Assembly: GCF_947286155.1 (NCBI RefSeq)
Contig: NZ_CAMYPD010000031.1
Span: 1-34,042 of the forward strand
Direction: 5' to 3'
DNA from: an uncultured Tessaracoccus sp.
Lineage (GTDB): Bacteria; Actinomycetota; Actinomycetes; Propionibacteriales; Propionibacteriaceae
Length of the DNA stretch: 34,042 bases
Shown here: positions 8,065 through 15,379 of the stretch, piece after piece
How positions within the stretch are numbered: position 1 is the first letter of the stretch
Layout: each line of letters opens with the position of its first letter
Notes under the pieces: model-generated
Databases searched by the model: none
What the model was told of the DNA's origin: nothing
What the model saw: only the letters and a program-made list of their open reading frames with translations
Made by a program: the position numbers and the translations under genes

Positions 8065-9825
8065 GTGTCTTCTGCTGGCTTTGAGCACCTCTCCCCCGCA
8101 TATCCACAGCGGGCGGCTTGGGGTACCGCGCAGAGTTTGCGCGCCTGGCAGGCAGAAGCGCTCAAGCTCTATCACGAGCAAGCACCGCAAGATTTCCTGA
8201 CCGTCGCAACCCCCGGCGCGGGCAAGACCACCTTCGCGCTCCGCGTTGCGAAAGACCTCCTCGAACGACGCGAAATCAAGCGCATCATCGTTGTTGCCCC
8301 CACCGAACACCTCAAGGTGCAGTGGGCCGACGCCGCCGGCCGTGTGGGCATCCACCTCGACCCCGGTAACACCGCGAAACGTGGCCGCTCGAAGGAGTAC
8401 GTCGGCTCCACCATGACCTACGCCGGCGTTGCTGTGCGCCCCTGGGTGTACGAGGGCATCTGTTTGAGCCAAGACACGCTCGTCATCCTCGACGAAGTGC
8501 ATCACGCCGGCGACTCCCTCAGCTGGGGCGACGCGCTCACCGAGGCGTTTGGGTACGCCAAGCGCCGCCTCATGCTCACCGGCACGCCGTTTCGCTCCGA
8601 CGACAACCCCATCCCGTTCGTCACGTACGACGAACTGCCCGACGGCACCCGCATGAGCCACGCCGACTACACCTACGGGTACGCCGATGCGCTGAAAGAC
8701 AATGTCGTTCGCCCCGTCGTCTTCATGAACTACGGCGGCCCGATGCGTTGGCGCACGAAGGCCGGCGACGAGGTGGCCGCGAACCTCGGCGAGCCCCTCA
8801 CCAAAGACCTCACCGCGCATGCCTGGCGCACCGCGCTCGACCCGAAGGGCGAATGGATCTCCGCCGTACTAGCGGCCGCCAATACGCGGCTGAGTGAGAC
8901 CCGTCGGCACGTTCCCGACGCAGGCGGCCTCGTGATTGCATCCAACCAAACCACCGCCCGCGCTTACGCCCGCGTACTCGAATCGATCACCGACGAGAAA
9001 CCCACTCTGGTGCTCTCCGACGAGGCGAAATCCTCGGAGCGCATCGACGAGTTCAGCGCCGGCGATAGCCGCTGGATGGTAGCCGTGCGCATGGTCTCCG
9101 AAGGTGTCGACGTGCCTCGGCTCGCGGTGGGCGTGTACGCCACGGCCACTCAGACGCCGCTGTTCTTCGCGCAGGCCGTCGGGCGCTTCGTCCGGCTGCG
9201 CCGTCGTGGCGAACTCGCGACGGTATTCCTGCCGACCGTGCCCATCATCCTTTCGCACGCCAGCTCGCTGGAACGCCAACGCGATCATGTGCTGGGCCGC
9301 CCCAAGAACGACGACGAGGCGCTGTGGAGCGAATCCGAGGCCGAGATGGCCGAGGCGAATCGCACCGAGAACGCAACGGATGAGCTCCTTGGCAGCTTCG
9401 AGGCGATGGAGTCGAACGCGACGTTCGATCACGTCTTGTTCGATTCCCAGCAGTACGGGCTGTTCGCCGAACCACAGTCGGCGGACGAACAGGAGTACCT
9501 GGGGTTGCCTGGCTTGCTCGATGCGGAGCAAGTCAGTGTGCTGCTGGCTGACCGTCAGCGTCGGCAGTTGCGCCGTCGGGAACGCCAAACCAAACGCAAG
9601 CCGGAAGTGGCGCTCCACCGGGCGATGGCGGATCGGCGCAAGAAACTGAACTCGTTGGTGTCCCAGTACGCGCGGCTGCGCAGCGTCCCGCACTCGCACG
9701 TGCACGCCGACCTTCGACGTCAGTGCGGCGGGCCACCGCTCGCCAAAGCTTCGAAGGATCAGGTGGAAGACCGCATCCGCATGATCAATGATTGGTTATC
9801 TGGCCGTCCAGATGGCCCGCGATAA
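8065..9825 (+). CDS. Superfamily 2 DEAD/DEAH-box helicase
   Basis: 586 residues from the GTG at 8065. Motif I (TPGAGKTT) is at about 49-56, motif II (LDEVHH) at 142-147, motif III (LTGTPFRSDD) at about 171-180, and motifs V/VI are VRMVSEGVDVPRLAVG and QAVGRFVRLRR. This is the compact actinobacterial helicase related to the Rad25/UvrB-like branch, with an Arg/Lys-rich C-terminal tail (about 500-586) that could bind nucleic acid. Its role, repair or RNA processing, is unproven. Frames upstream to 8020 are open, but the promoter position favours 8065. There are no nuclease or methylase neighbours to suggest a defence cassette. Confidence 0.88.
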   Translation: MSSAGFEHLSPAYPQRAAWGTAQSLRAWQAEALKLYHEQAPQDFLTVATPGAGKTTFALRVAKDLLERREIKRIIVVAPTEHLKVQWADAAGRVGIHLDPGNTAKRGRSKEYVGSTMTYAGVAVRPWVYEGICLSQDTLVILDEVHHAGDSLSWGDALTEAFGYAKRRLMLTGTPFRSDDNPIPFVTYDELPDGTRMSHADYTYGYADALKDNVVRPVVFMNYGGPMRWRTKAGDEVAANLGEPLTKDLTAHAWRTALDPKGEWISAVLAAANTRLSETRRHVPDAGGLVIASNQTTARAYARVLESITDEKPTLVLSDEAKSSERIDEFSAGDSRWMVAVRMVSEGVDVPRLAVGVYATATQTPLFFAQAVGRFVRLRRRGELATVFLPTVPIILSHASSLERQRDHVLGRPKNDDEALWSESEAEMAEANRTENATDELLGSFEAMESNATFDHVLFDSQQYGLFAEPQSADEQEYLGLPGLLDAEQVSVLLADRQRRQLRRRERQTKRKPEVALHRAMADRRKKLNSLVSQYARLRSVPHSHVHADLRRQCGGPPLAKASKDQVEDRIRMINDWLSGRPDGPR

Positions 9826-9834
9826 GCTAGTTGA

Positions 9835-11028
9835 ATGACTCCACCCAGCTCGAAGTCGACCGCGACGCCAGCCCCCTCGGTGAGGGGCAAGGCCGCGCTC
9901 ATCAAGCGTTTCCGCGCTGTGAGCAGCGGCATCAATACCGCCGTGATCGCAGCCCTCGATGAGAATTACCCATGGTTCAAGGGGCTCGACGCCGATTCGC
10001 GCTCCTGGATTTCTATGGTGGCACGTACGGGCATCGACGGGTTCGTGAGCTGGTTCTCCGGGGAACACTTCGATCCAGAAACCATCTTCGAGGCAGCGCC
10101 CCGGCTCATGGCCCGGCGCATCAACCTCGGCCAGACGGTCGACCTGGTACGCACGACGACCACCGTCGTCGAGGAGCAAATCCGGGAGCTGCTGCCCCGC
10201 AATGATCGTCCGGCGCTTCAGGTGGCCATCCTCCAGTACACGCGTGAGGTGGCCTTCGCCGCCGCTGACGTGTACGCCCGTGCTGCCGAGGCCCGAGGCG
10301 CCTGGGATTCACGCATCGAAGCCTCCGTCATCGACGCCGTCGTCCGTGGAGAAACCGACGAATCCGTCATCTCTCGAGCGTCCACGCTCGGGTGGCACAA
10401 CGACAACAAGGTAGTGGTGCTGGTTGCTACGGCCAAGCACGACGAGGGCATCGACCCGCTTCGACGCGCCAGCGCCAAAGCCGGGTTCGACCTGCTCGCG
10501 ACGGTGCAGGGCGAGCGCCTCGTGTGCATCATGGGTGGCCAGACGGTCACCACACCGGTGGAAACCGCGCGAGCCGTCGAACCGCTCATCGAGCACTTTG
10601 GCAACGGGCCCATCATCATTGGCCCCATCGTCCCTTCGCTCGCCGACGCCAGCCGCTCCGCGCGGGAGGCTGCGTCGGGGTATCGTGCCGCCCGAGCCTG
10701 GCCCGAGGGGCCGCGCATCATGCTGTCATCCGATTTGCTGCCTGAGCGGGCACTCGCAGGCGACGGCCACGCCCGCCGCGCGCTGGGCGTCGACCTGTAC
10801 GAACAGCTGGATGCCCACCACGACCTGCTGGAGACGGTCGTCAATTTCCTCGACCACGGCTCATCCATGGAAGCCACCGCACGCGCCATGTACGTGCACC
10901 CCAACACCGTGCGCTATCGCTTGAAGCGCATCACGGAGATCACCGGCTACAACCCTTCCAACGCCCGTGAGGCCTACATCTTGCGCATGGCTGTCACTCT
11001 GGGGCGGCTACACACGAAACACCAGTGA
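9835..11028 (+). CDS. fasR: PucR/CdaR-type transcription regulator, FasR homologue
   Basis: 397 residues. The last 60 form a PucR-type helix-turn-helix (MEATARAMYVHPNTVRYRLK, then an ITGYNPSNAREAYILRMA segment), preceded by a GGDEF-like degenerate middle domain. Gene order fasR-fabD-fabH-acpP-fabF-DUF3145 is the one known in Streptomyces coelicolor, where FasR activates the fab operon. Assignment as FasR rests on that synteny plus the domain. The ATG at 9835 follows the helicase stop by nine bases. A -10-like TAAGCT lies six bases before it, so a leaderless message is possible. Confidence 0.87.
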   Translation: MTPPSSKSTATPAPSVRGKAALIKRFRAVSSGINTAVIAALDENYPWFKGLDADSRSWISMVARTGIDGFVSWFSGEHFDPETIFEAAPRLMARRINLGQTVDLVRTTTTVVEEQIRELLPRNDRPALQVAILQYTREVAFAAADVYARAAEARGAWDSRIEASVIDAVVRGETDESVISRASTLGWHNDNKVVVLVATAKHDEGIDPLRRASAKAGFDLLATVQGERLVCIMGGQTVTTPVETARAVEPLIEHFGNGPIIIGPIVPSLADASRSAREAASGYRAARAWPEGPRIMLSSDLLPERALAGDGHARRALGVDLYEQLDAHHDLLETVVNFLDHGSSMEATARAMYVHPNTVRYRLKRITEITGYNPSNAREAYILRMAVTLGRLHTKHQ

Positions 11029-11061
11029 CTATTAGGAACTGCACAACTCCTCCACGCCGAG

Positions 11062-11111
11062 AACCGCGATTTTCCACACCGCTTTGTGGGCTCTCCACAA
11101 ATCACGCGGTT
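11062..11111. promoter_or_regulatory. Inverted-repeat operator candidate upstream of fabD
   Basis: A perfect inverted repeat TTTGTGG (11083-11089) / CCACAAA (11095-11101) with a five-base centre is flanked by a second pair, AACCGCG (11062-11068) and CGCGGTT (11105-11111). It lies in the 132-base gap between fasR and fabD, about 60 bases before the fabD start. That is a natural place for FasR or another regulator to bind. No binding data are visible here. Confidence 0.5.
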
Positions 11112-11160
11112 GTATTTTCGTGTCGGTCACTGCGCTTTCCAAGCGGTGTGATCAGGCAGA

Positions 11161-12078
11161 GTGAATGACGTGTTAGCAATCGTTGCGCCTGGTCAAGGCG
11201 CCCAGAAACCCGGGTTCCTTGCCCCTTGGCTCGAGAACGACATCTTCGCGTCGACGCTCGCCGAGTTCTCCGAGGCCACCCAACTGGACCTTGCCCACCT
11301 CGGCACCAATGCCGACGAGGAAGCCATCCGCGACACGGCCGTCGCGCAACCACTCCTCGTCGCTGCCGCGCTCGCCGCCGCACGCGCGCTCGACGCCGAA
11401 CCAGGTCTCGTCGCTGGCCACTCCGTCGGAGAGCTCGCCGCCCTGGCGCTCGCTGGCATTATCACCGACACCGAAGCCGCAGCCTTGGTGGCAGTCCGCG
11501 GGCGAGCTATGGCCGAAGCGGCCGCACAGCGCCCAACCGGCATGACCGCCGTCGTGGGAGGCAATGCTGACGAGGTGCTCGCCGCCATCGAGTCCGCGGG
11601 GCTGACCCCTGCGAACCACAACGGCGCCGGGCAGATCGTGGCTGCGGGCACCGTCGAGCAGCTCGAGGCCCTGGCCGAGCACCCGCCGCATCGCGCCAGG
11701 CTCATGCCGCTTGCCGTCGCCGGCGCGTTCCACACGGTGCATATGCAGCCAGCTGTCGAGGCCCTTGCACATGCCGCTGCCCAGATTCAGCCCCAACAAC
11801 CCCGCGTCACGGTGTTGTCCAACCGCGACGGAGCCTCCGTCACCGACGGTGTCGACGCACTCGAGCGCATCGTGCAGCAAGTTGCGCATCCGGTGCGCTG
11901 GGACCAGTGCATGGACACCATGCGAACGCTCGGGGTCACCGGAATCCTGGAACTCACCCCAGCCGGAACCCTCACCCGCATCGCCAAGCGCAATCTTCGC
12001 GACGCAGAGGTTTTTGATCTCAACACCCCTGACCAACTCGACGATGCTCGCGCCTTCGCACAGGCCCACCACCGCTGA
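11161..12078 (+). CDS. fabD: Malonyl-CoA:ACP transacylase
   Basis: 305 residues. FabD moves malonyl groups from CoA to ACP, supplying the extender unit for type II fatty-acid synthesis in the cytoplasm. Visible signatures are the N-terminal PGQGAQKPGF (oxyanion Gln at about 11), the nucleophile elbow GHSVGE with Ser88, and the catalytic His191 in AGAFHTVHM. The GTG start gives VNDVLAIVAPGQG. A nearby ATG at 11165 is out of frame. It is the first gene of fabD-fabH-acpP-fabF, and the 10-base gap to fabH contains the fabH ribosome site. Confidence 0.95.
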   Translation: MNDVLAIVAPGQGAQKPGFLAPWLENDIFASTLAEFSEATQLDLAHLGTNADEEAIRDTAVAQPLLVAAALAAARALDAEPGLVAGHSVGELAALALAGIITDTEAAALVAVRGRAMAEAAAQRPTGMTAVVGGNADEVLAAIESAGLTPANHNGAGQIVAAGTVEQLEALAEHPPHRARLMPLAVAGAFHTVHMQPAVEALAHAAAQIQPQQPRVTVLSNRDGASVTDGVDALERIVQQVAHPVRWDQCMDTMRTLGVTGILELTPAGTLTRIAKRNLRDAEVFDLNTPDQLDDARAFAQAHHR

Positions 12079-12088
12079 GGAGCTCATC

Positions 12089-13069
12089 ATGACTATCACC
12101 ATCCCTCAGGGATCGCAGTACAGCCGCATCATGTCGATTGGCGGCGCCCGACCGAGCCGCGTCGTGACGAACGAAGAGATGTGCACGATGATCGACTCCA
12201 CGCCGGAGTGGATCGAACAGCGCACCGGCATCACGCAGCGACGCTGGGTCGGCGAGGGCGAAGACGCGCTCACCCTCGCTGAAGCGGCATCGACGAAGGC
12301 CCTCGCCCGCGCGAACGTCGCCCCTGACGACATCGACACGCTCATCGTGTCGACGGTGTCCCACTACGTCCAGACCCCGTCGATGGCGGCCATCCTCGCC
12401 GACAAGCTCGGCATGTCGAATCCTGCTGTCTTCGACATCTCTGCAGCCTGCGCCGGCTTCAGCTACGCCCTCGCCATCGCCGATTCCCTCGTACGCGCCG
12501 GCACCGCGAAGCACGTACTCATCGTCGGTTCCGAGGTGCTGAGTGAGTACACCGACATCGCCGACCGCAGCACCGCGTTCTTGTTTGGCGACGGAGCCGG
12601 CGCCGCAGTGGTGGGCCCGAGCGATACCCCCGCGATCGGCCCAACGGTGTGGGGCTCGGACCCTGCCGCACGCCAGGTGATCGAAATCGACGACTGGCGC
12701 AACACCGACCGTCACCCGTACATCCACATGGAGGGACGCGCTGTCTTTCGCTGGGCGACGACCGTCATCGCTGAGAAAGCCAAAGAGGCCCTCGCGCGCA
12801 GCGGTGTCACCGCAGACGAACTCGACGTGTTCATCCCCCACCAGGCGAACAACCGGATCACCGATTCGATGTTGCGCCACCTAGGGCTCCCCGACGATGT
12901 TGTTGTTGCCCGAGACATCGTCGACATGGGAAATACGTCCGCGGCATCCATCCCGCTGGCGATCGAGGCCCTGCTGGAATCCGGGCAGGCCACGAGCGGG
13001 CAGACCGCACTCATCATCGGTTTCGGGGCGGGTCTGGTCTTCGGAGGCCAGGTCATTACCCTGCCGTGA
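12089..13069 (+). CDS. fabH: Beta-ketoacyl-ACP synthase III
   Basis: 326 residues. FabH condenses an acyl-CoA primer with malonyl-ACP to start each fatty acid; in actinobacteria it often accepts branched primers. The catalytic triad is present: Cys121 (ISAACAGFSYA), His251 (IPHQANNRI) and Asn282 (DMGNTSAASIP). The ATG at 12089 has AGGAG six bases upstream, overlapping the fabD stop region, so the two genes are co-transcribed. The frame is open upstream into fabD, but that part is a shadow of fabD. Confidence 0.95.
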   Translation: MTITIPQGSQYSRIMSIGGARPSRVVTNEEMCTMIDSTPEWIEQRTGITQRRWVGEGEDALTLAEAASTKALARANVAPDDIDTLIVSTVSHYVQTPSMAAILADKLGMSNPAVFDISAACAGFSYALAIADSLVRAGTAKHVLIVGSEVLSEYTDIADRSTAFLFGDGAGAAVVGPSDTPAIGPTVWGSDPAARQVIEIDDWRNTDRHPYIHMEGRAVFRWATTVIAEKAKEALARSGVTADELDVFIPHQANNRITDSMLRHLGLPDDVVVARDIVDMGNTSAASIPLAIEALLESGQATSGQTALIIGFGAGLVFGGQVITLP

Positions 13070-13104
13070 ACGTTGCACAACCACAACCAATAAAGGAGCC
13101 TTCC

Positions 13105-13350
13105 ATGGCAAGCACTGAAGAAATCCGCACCGGCCTCGCCGAGATCGTGAACGACCTCGCCGGCACTGCCGTCGAAGATGTGCAGCTCGACAAGTCGTTC
13201 GGCGACGATCTCGGCGTCGACTCCCTGTCGATGGTGGAGATCATCTACGAATGCGAGGAGCGCTTCGGCGTCGAAATCCCCGACGAAGATTCCAAGGATC
13301 TGAAGACCGTGGGTGACGCCGTCGCCTACATCGAGAACGCACAGCGCTGA
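13105..13350 (+). CDS. acpP: Acyl carrier protein
   Basis: 81 residues, acidic, the normal ACP size. The phosphopantetheine site is Ser40 in LGVDSLSMVE. It carries the growing acyl chain between FabD, FabH and FabF. The ATG at 13105 is preceded by a strong AAGGAG site six bases away. It lies 35 bases after fabH. The 69-base gap to fabF holds a perfect 10-bp hairpin that may reduce read-through and keep ACP more abundant than FabF. Confidence 0.96.
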   Translation: MASTEEIRTGLAEIVNDLAGTAVEDVQLDKSFGDDLGVDSLSMVEIIYECEERFGVEIPDEDSKDLKTVGDAVAYIENAQR

Positions 13351-13356
13351 CCACGT

Positions 13357-13383
13357 GGTGGGGCGCCCACGTAGCGCCCCACC
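13357..13383 (+). terminator. Hairpin between acpP and fabF, possible partial terminator
   Basis: GGTGGGGCGC (13357-13366) and GCGCCCCACC (13374-13383) form a perfect 10-bp stem with a seven-base loop, followed by a pyrimidine-rich tail containing CTTTTCT. It starts seven bases after the acpP stop and precedes the fabF ribosome site. As fabF has no other clear promoter, I read it as an attenuator or mRNA-stabilising 3' end rather than a full stop. Confidence 0.6.
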
Positions 13384-13419
13384 TTCCCTACTTTTCTGAG
13401 CATCCCCAAGGAGCTTGTC

Positions 13420-14676
13420 ATGAATACCCCCACCGTCGTCGTCACTGGTCTCGGCGCCACTACCCCACTGGGCGCGGATGTCGCCTCCACGTGGGAGGGC
13501 ATGCTTGCCGGGCGATCCGGTGTACACAGCTTGCAGCACGACTGGGCTACTGACCTGCCCACCACGATTGCAGCCGAAGTCGTGGGGGATCCGTCGGAGG
13601 TGCTCCCCCGCGTCGAGATGCGCAAGCTCGACCGCTCCACCCAGCTCGCGATCATCGCCGCACAGCAGGCCTGGCAGGATGCCGGCTTCGAATTCCAGCC
13701 TGACAACGCCGTCGACCGCGATCGCCTCGGCGTGTGCGCCGCGACGGGCATCGGCGGGCTCGAGACCATCATCGGGCAGTGGGACGTCCTGAAGGAGAAA
13801 GGCATCCGTCGCGTCTCCCCCTTCACGATTCCCATGCTCATGGCTAATGCTCCCGCGTCGAACATCGGGCTGCGCATCGGCGCCCGTGCCGGCGTGCACA
13901 CACCGGTTTCGGCATGCGCCTCCTCCAACGAGGCCATCTCGCTGGGCATCGACATGCTCCACCTCGGACGCGCGGACGTCGTCGTCGCCGGTGGCGCCGA
14001 GGCTGTGATTCACCCGTTCGCGATGGCGGCATTCGGACAAATGCAGGCGCTGTCTCGTCGTAACGACGAGCCGACGCGCGCGTCCCGCCCCTGGGATGTC
14101 GACCGCGACGGCTTCGTCATGGCAGAAGGTGCCGCGATCCTGGTGCTAGAAACCCTGGAACACGCGCAGGCACGCGGCGCCAAAATCTACGGCACCCTCC
14201 GCGCGGCCGGCATCACCGCCGACTCGCACGACCTCGTGCAGCCTGACCCCGACGGGTACGGGCAGTCGCAGGCCATGATCAAAGGGCTGCGTGAAGCAGA
14301 CCTCAGCCCCGCGGACGTGGTGCATGTGAATGCTCACGGCACCTCGACACCGCAGGGCGACATCACGGAGGCCGGCTCAATCCGCACGGCGCTCGGCGAC
14401 GACACCCAGGCCGTGGTGACGTCGACGAAGTCCATGACCGGGCATCTCCTCGGCGGAGCGGGCGCCCTCGAAACGCTCGCGAGCGTACTCGCGTTGCGTC
14501 ACCGCGTGGTGCCGCCGACGATCAACCTCGAGCAGGAGGAGCCGGGCCTCGGCATCGATATCGCCAAGGAAGCGCGTTCCCTTCCCGACGGCGATCTCGC
14601 CGCCGTGAATAACTCGTTCGGATTCGGCGGCCACAACGTCGCCATCGTCTGCACGAACGAACACGTCACCGACTAG
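13420..14676 (+). CDS. fabF: Beta-ketoacyl-ACP synthase II
   Basis: 418 residues. FabF elongates acyl-ACP with malonyl-ACP. The catalytic Cys166 (VSACASSNEA), His306 (VNAHGTSTPQGD) and His342 (KSMTGHLLGGAGALE) are all present, and the C-terminal NNSFGFGGHNVAIV is typical. The ATG at 13420 has AAGGAG (13408-13413) at good distance. It is the last gene of the fab cluster, with a terminator hairpin just after the stop. Confidence 0.96.
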   Translation: MNTPTVVVTGLGATTPLGADVASTWEGMLAGRSGVHSLQHDWATDLPTTIAAEVVGDPSEVLPRVEMRKLDRSTQLAIIAAQQAWQDAGFEFQPDNAVDRDRLGVCAATGIGGLETIIGQWDVLKEKGIRRVSPFTIPMLMANAPASNIGLRIGARAGVHTPVSACASSNEAISLGIDMLHLGRADVVVAGGAEAVIHPFAMAAFGQMQALSRRNDEPTRASRPWDVDRDGFVMAEGAAILVLETLEHAQARGAKIYGTLRAAGITADSHDLVQPDPDGYGQSQAMIKGLREADLSPADVVHVNAHGTSTPQGDITEAGSIRTALGDDTQAVVTSTKSMTGHLLGGAGALETLASVLALRHRVVPPTINLEQEEPGLGIDIAKEARSLPDGDLAAVNNSFGFGGHNVAIVCTNEHVTD

Positions 14677-14686
14677 GCACAAAGCC

Positions 14687-14703
14687 CCCGCGTCGAGCGC
14701 GGG
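14687..14703. terminator. Bidirectional terminator between fabF and DUF3145
   Basis: A perfect stem CCCGCG (14687-14692) / CGCGGG (14698-14703) with a five-base loop sits between two converging genes: 10 bases after the fabF stop and 6 bases after the DUF3145 stop on the other strand. Confidence 0.6.
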
Positions 14704-14709
14704 AACGCG

Positions 14710-15207
14710 TCACACCACCTGGTGGAGCCAACGCACGGGAGCGTCTTCGGATGCGTGGCGGAAGTACTCGAGCTCCTCGTCCCACGGTTTGCCGAGAAGG
14801 CCGTCGAGTGCGTGGTACAAATCCCCCGACGCGGCGGCCTGCCGCAGGCGGTCTTCCGAAACGAGCATGTCGCCGTGCACGCCCACCGTCGCGCAAAATG
14901 ATCCGAGGGCTGGCGTGAACATGAAGCGCTGCCCGTCGCAGCCCTTCGACGGCTCCTCAGTTACCTCGAATCGCACCCTGCCCAGACGAGCCAACGCGCT
15001 CGCGATCAATGCACCGGTGCCGGGTGCTCCCACCCAGGAGAGTTCAGCGCAGGTGGTGCCGGGTTCTGCCGGTTGGTCGATCCAAGCGAACTTCGCCGGC
15101 GCTTGCGTAGCACCAGCTACTGTCCACTCGACGTGAGGGCGCAGCGCGGCCGGCGTCGAGTGGATGAAGACCATGCCTCGCGCCTGCGGTGTCGTCGATG
15201 CGTTCAC
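14710..15207 (-). CDS. DUF3145 family protein
   Basis: 165 residues with the DUF3145 signatures GMVFIHSTPAALRPHVEW near the start and GKPWDEELEYFRHASEDAPVRWLHQVV at the end. The family is restricted to actinobacteria and in Streptomyces follows fabF, as here, on the opposite strand. The biochemical role is unknown; conservation beside the fab genes suggests a link to lipid or envelope metabolism. The GTG start at 15207 is set by a near-perfect ribosome site (AGGAGGT) three to four bases upstream. The gene is monocistronic. Confidence 0.88.
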   Translation of the reverse strand: MNASTTPQARGMVFIHSTPAALRPHVEWTVAGATQAPAKFAWIDQPAEPGTTCAELSWVGAPGTGALIASALARLGRVRFEVTEEPSKGCDGQRFMFTPALGSFCATVGVHGDMLVSEDRLRQAAASGDLYHALDGLLGKPWDEELEYFRHASEDAPVRWLHQVV

Positions 15208-15344
15208 TTGTACCTCCTGGTCGGCCTTGATTGCCTTCCCCTGCGATCACGAATCGACCAGGTGCCTTCATCTTGCCCCACAGCTCCGCATGAAACAAGC
15301 CGCGACGGCCCGCCAGCGATCCCACTCGTTTTTCCCAAACTGAG

Positions 15345-15374
15345 TTGACGAGCCTGCCGGATCGGACATAGTTA
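15345..15374 (+). promoter_or_regulatory. Predicted leaderless promoter of the S9 peptidase gene
   Basis: TTGACG (15345-15350) and TAGTTA (15369-15374) have an 18-base spacer and match the housekeeping consensus well. The ATG begins five bases after the -10 hexamer, so transcription and translation should start at the same place. No ribosome site is present. Confidence 0.65.
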
Positions 15375-15379
15375 AGAGC

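Noticed and set aside
8065..9825. SF2 helicase as part of a defence system
   Set aside because: The neighbours are an RNA methyltransferase facing away and the fas locus. No nuclease, DNA methylase or other defence gene is present.
11071..11101. TTTTCCACA and TCTCCACAA as DnaA boxes or an origin
   Set aside because: There are only two imperfect matches, no AT-rich unwinding element and no dnaA or dnaN nearby. A regulator site for the fab operon fits better.
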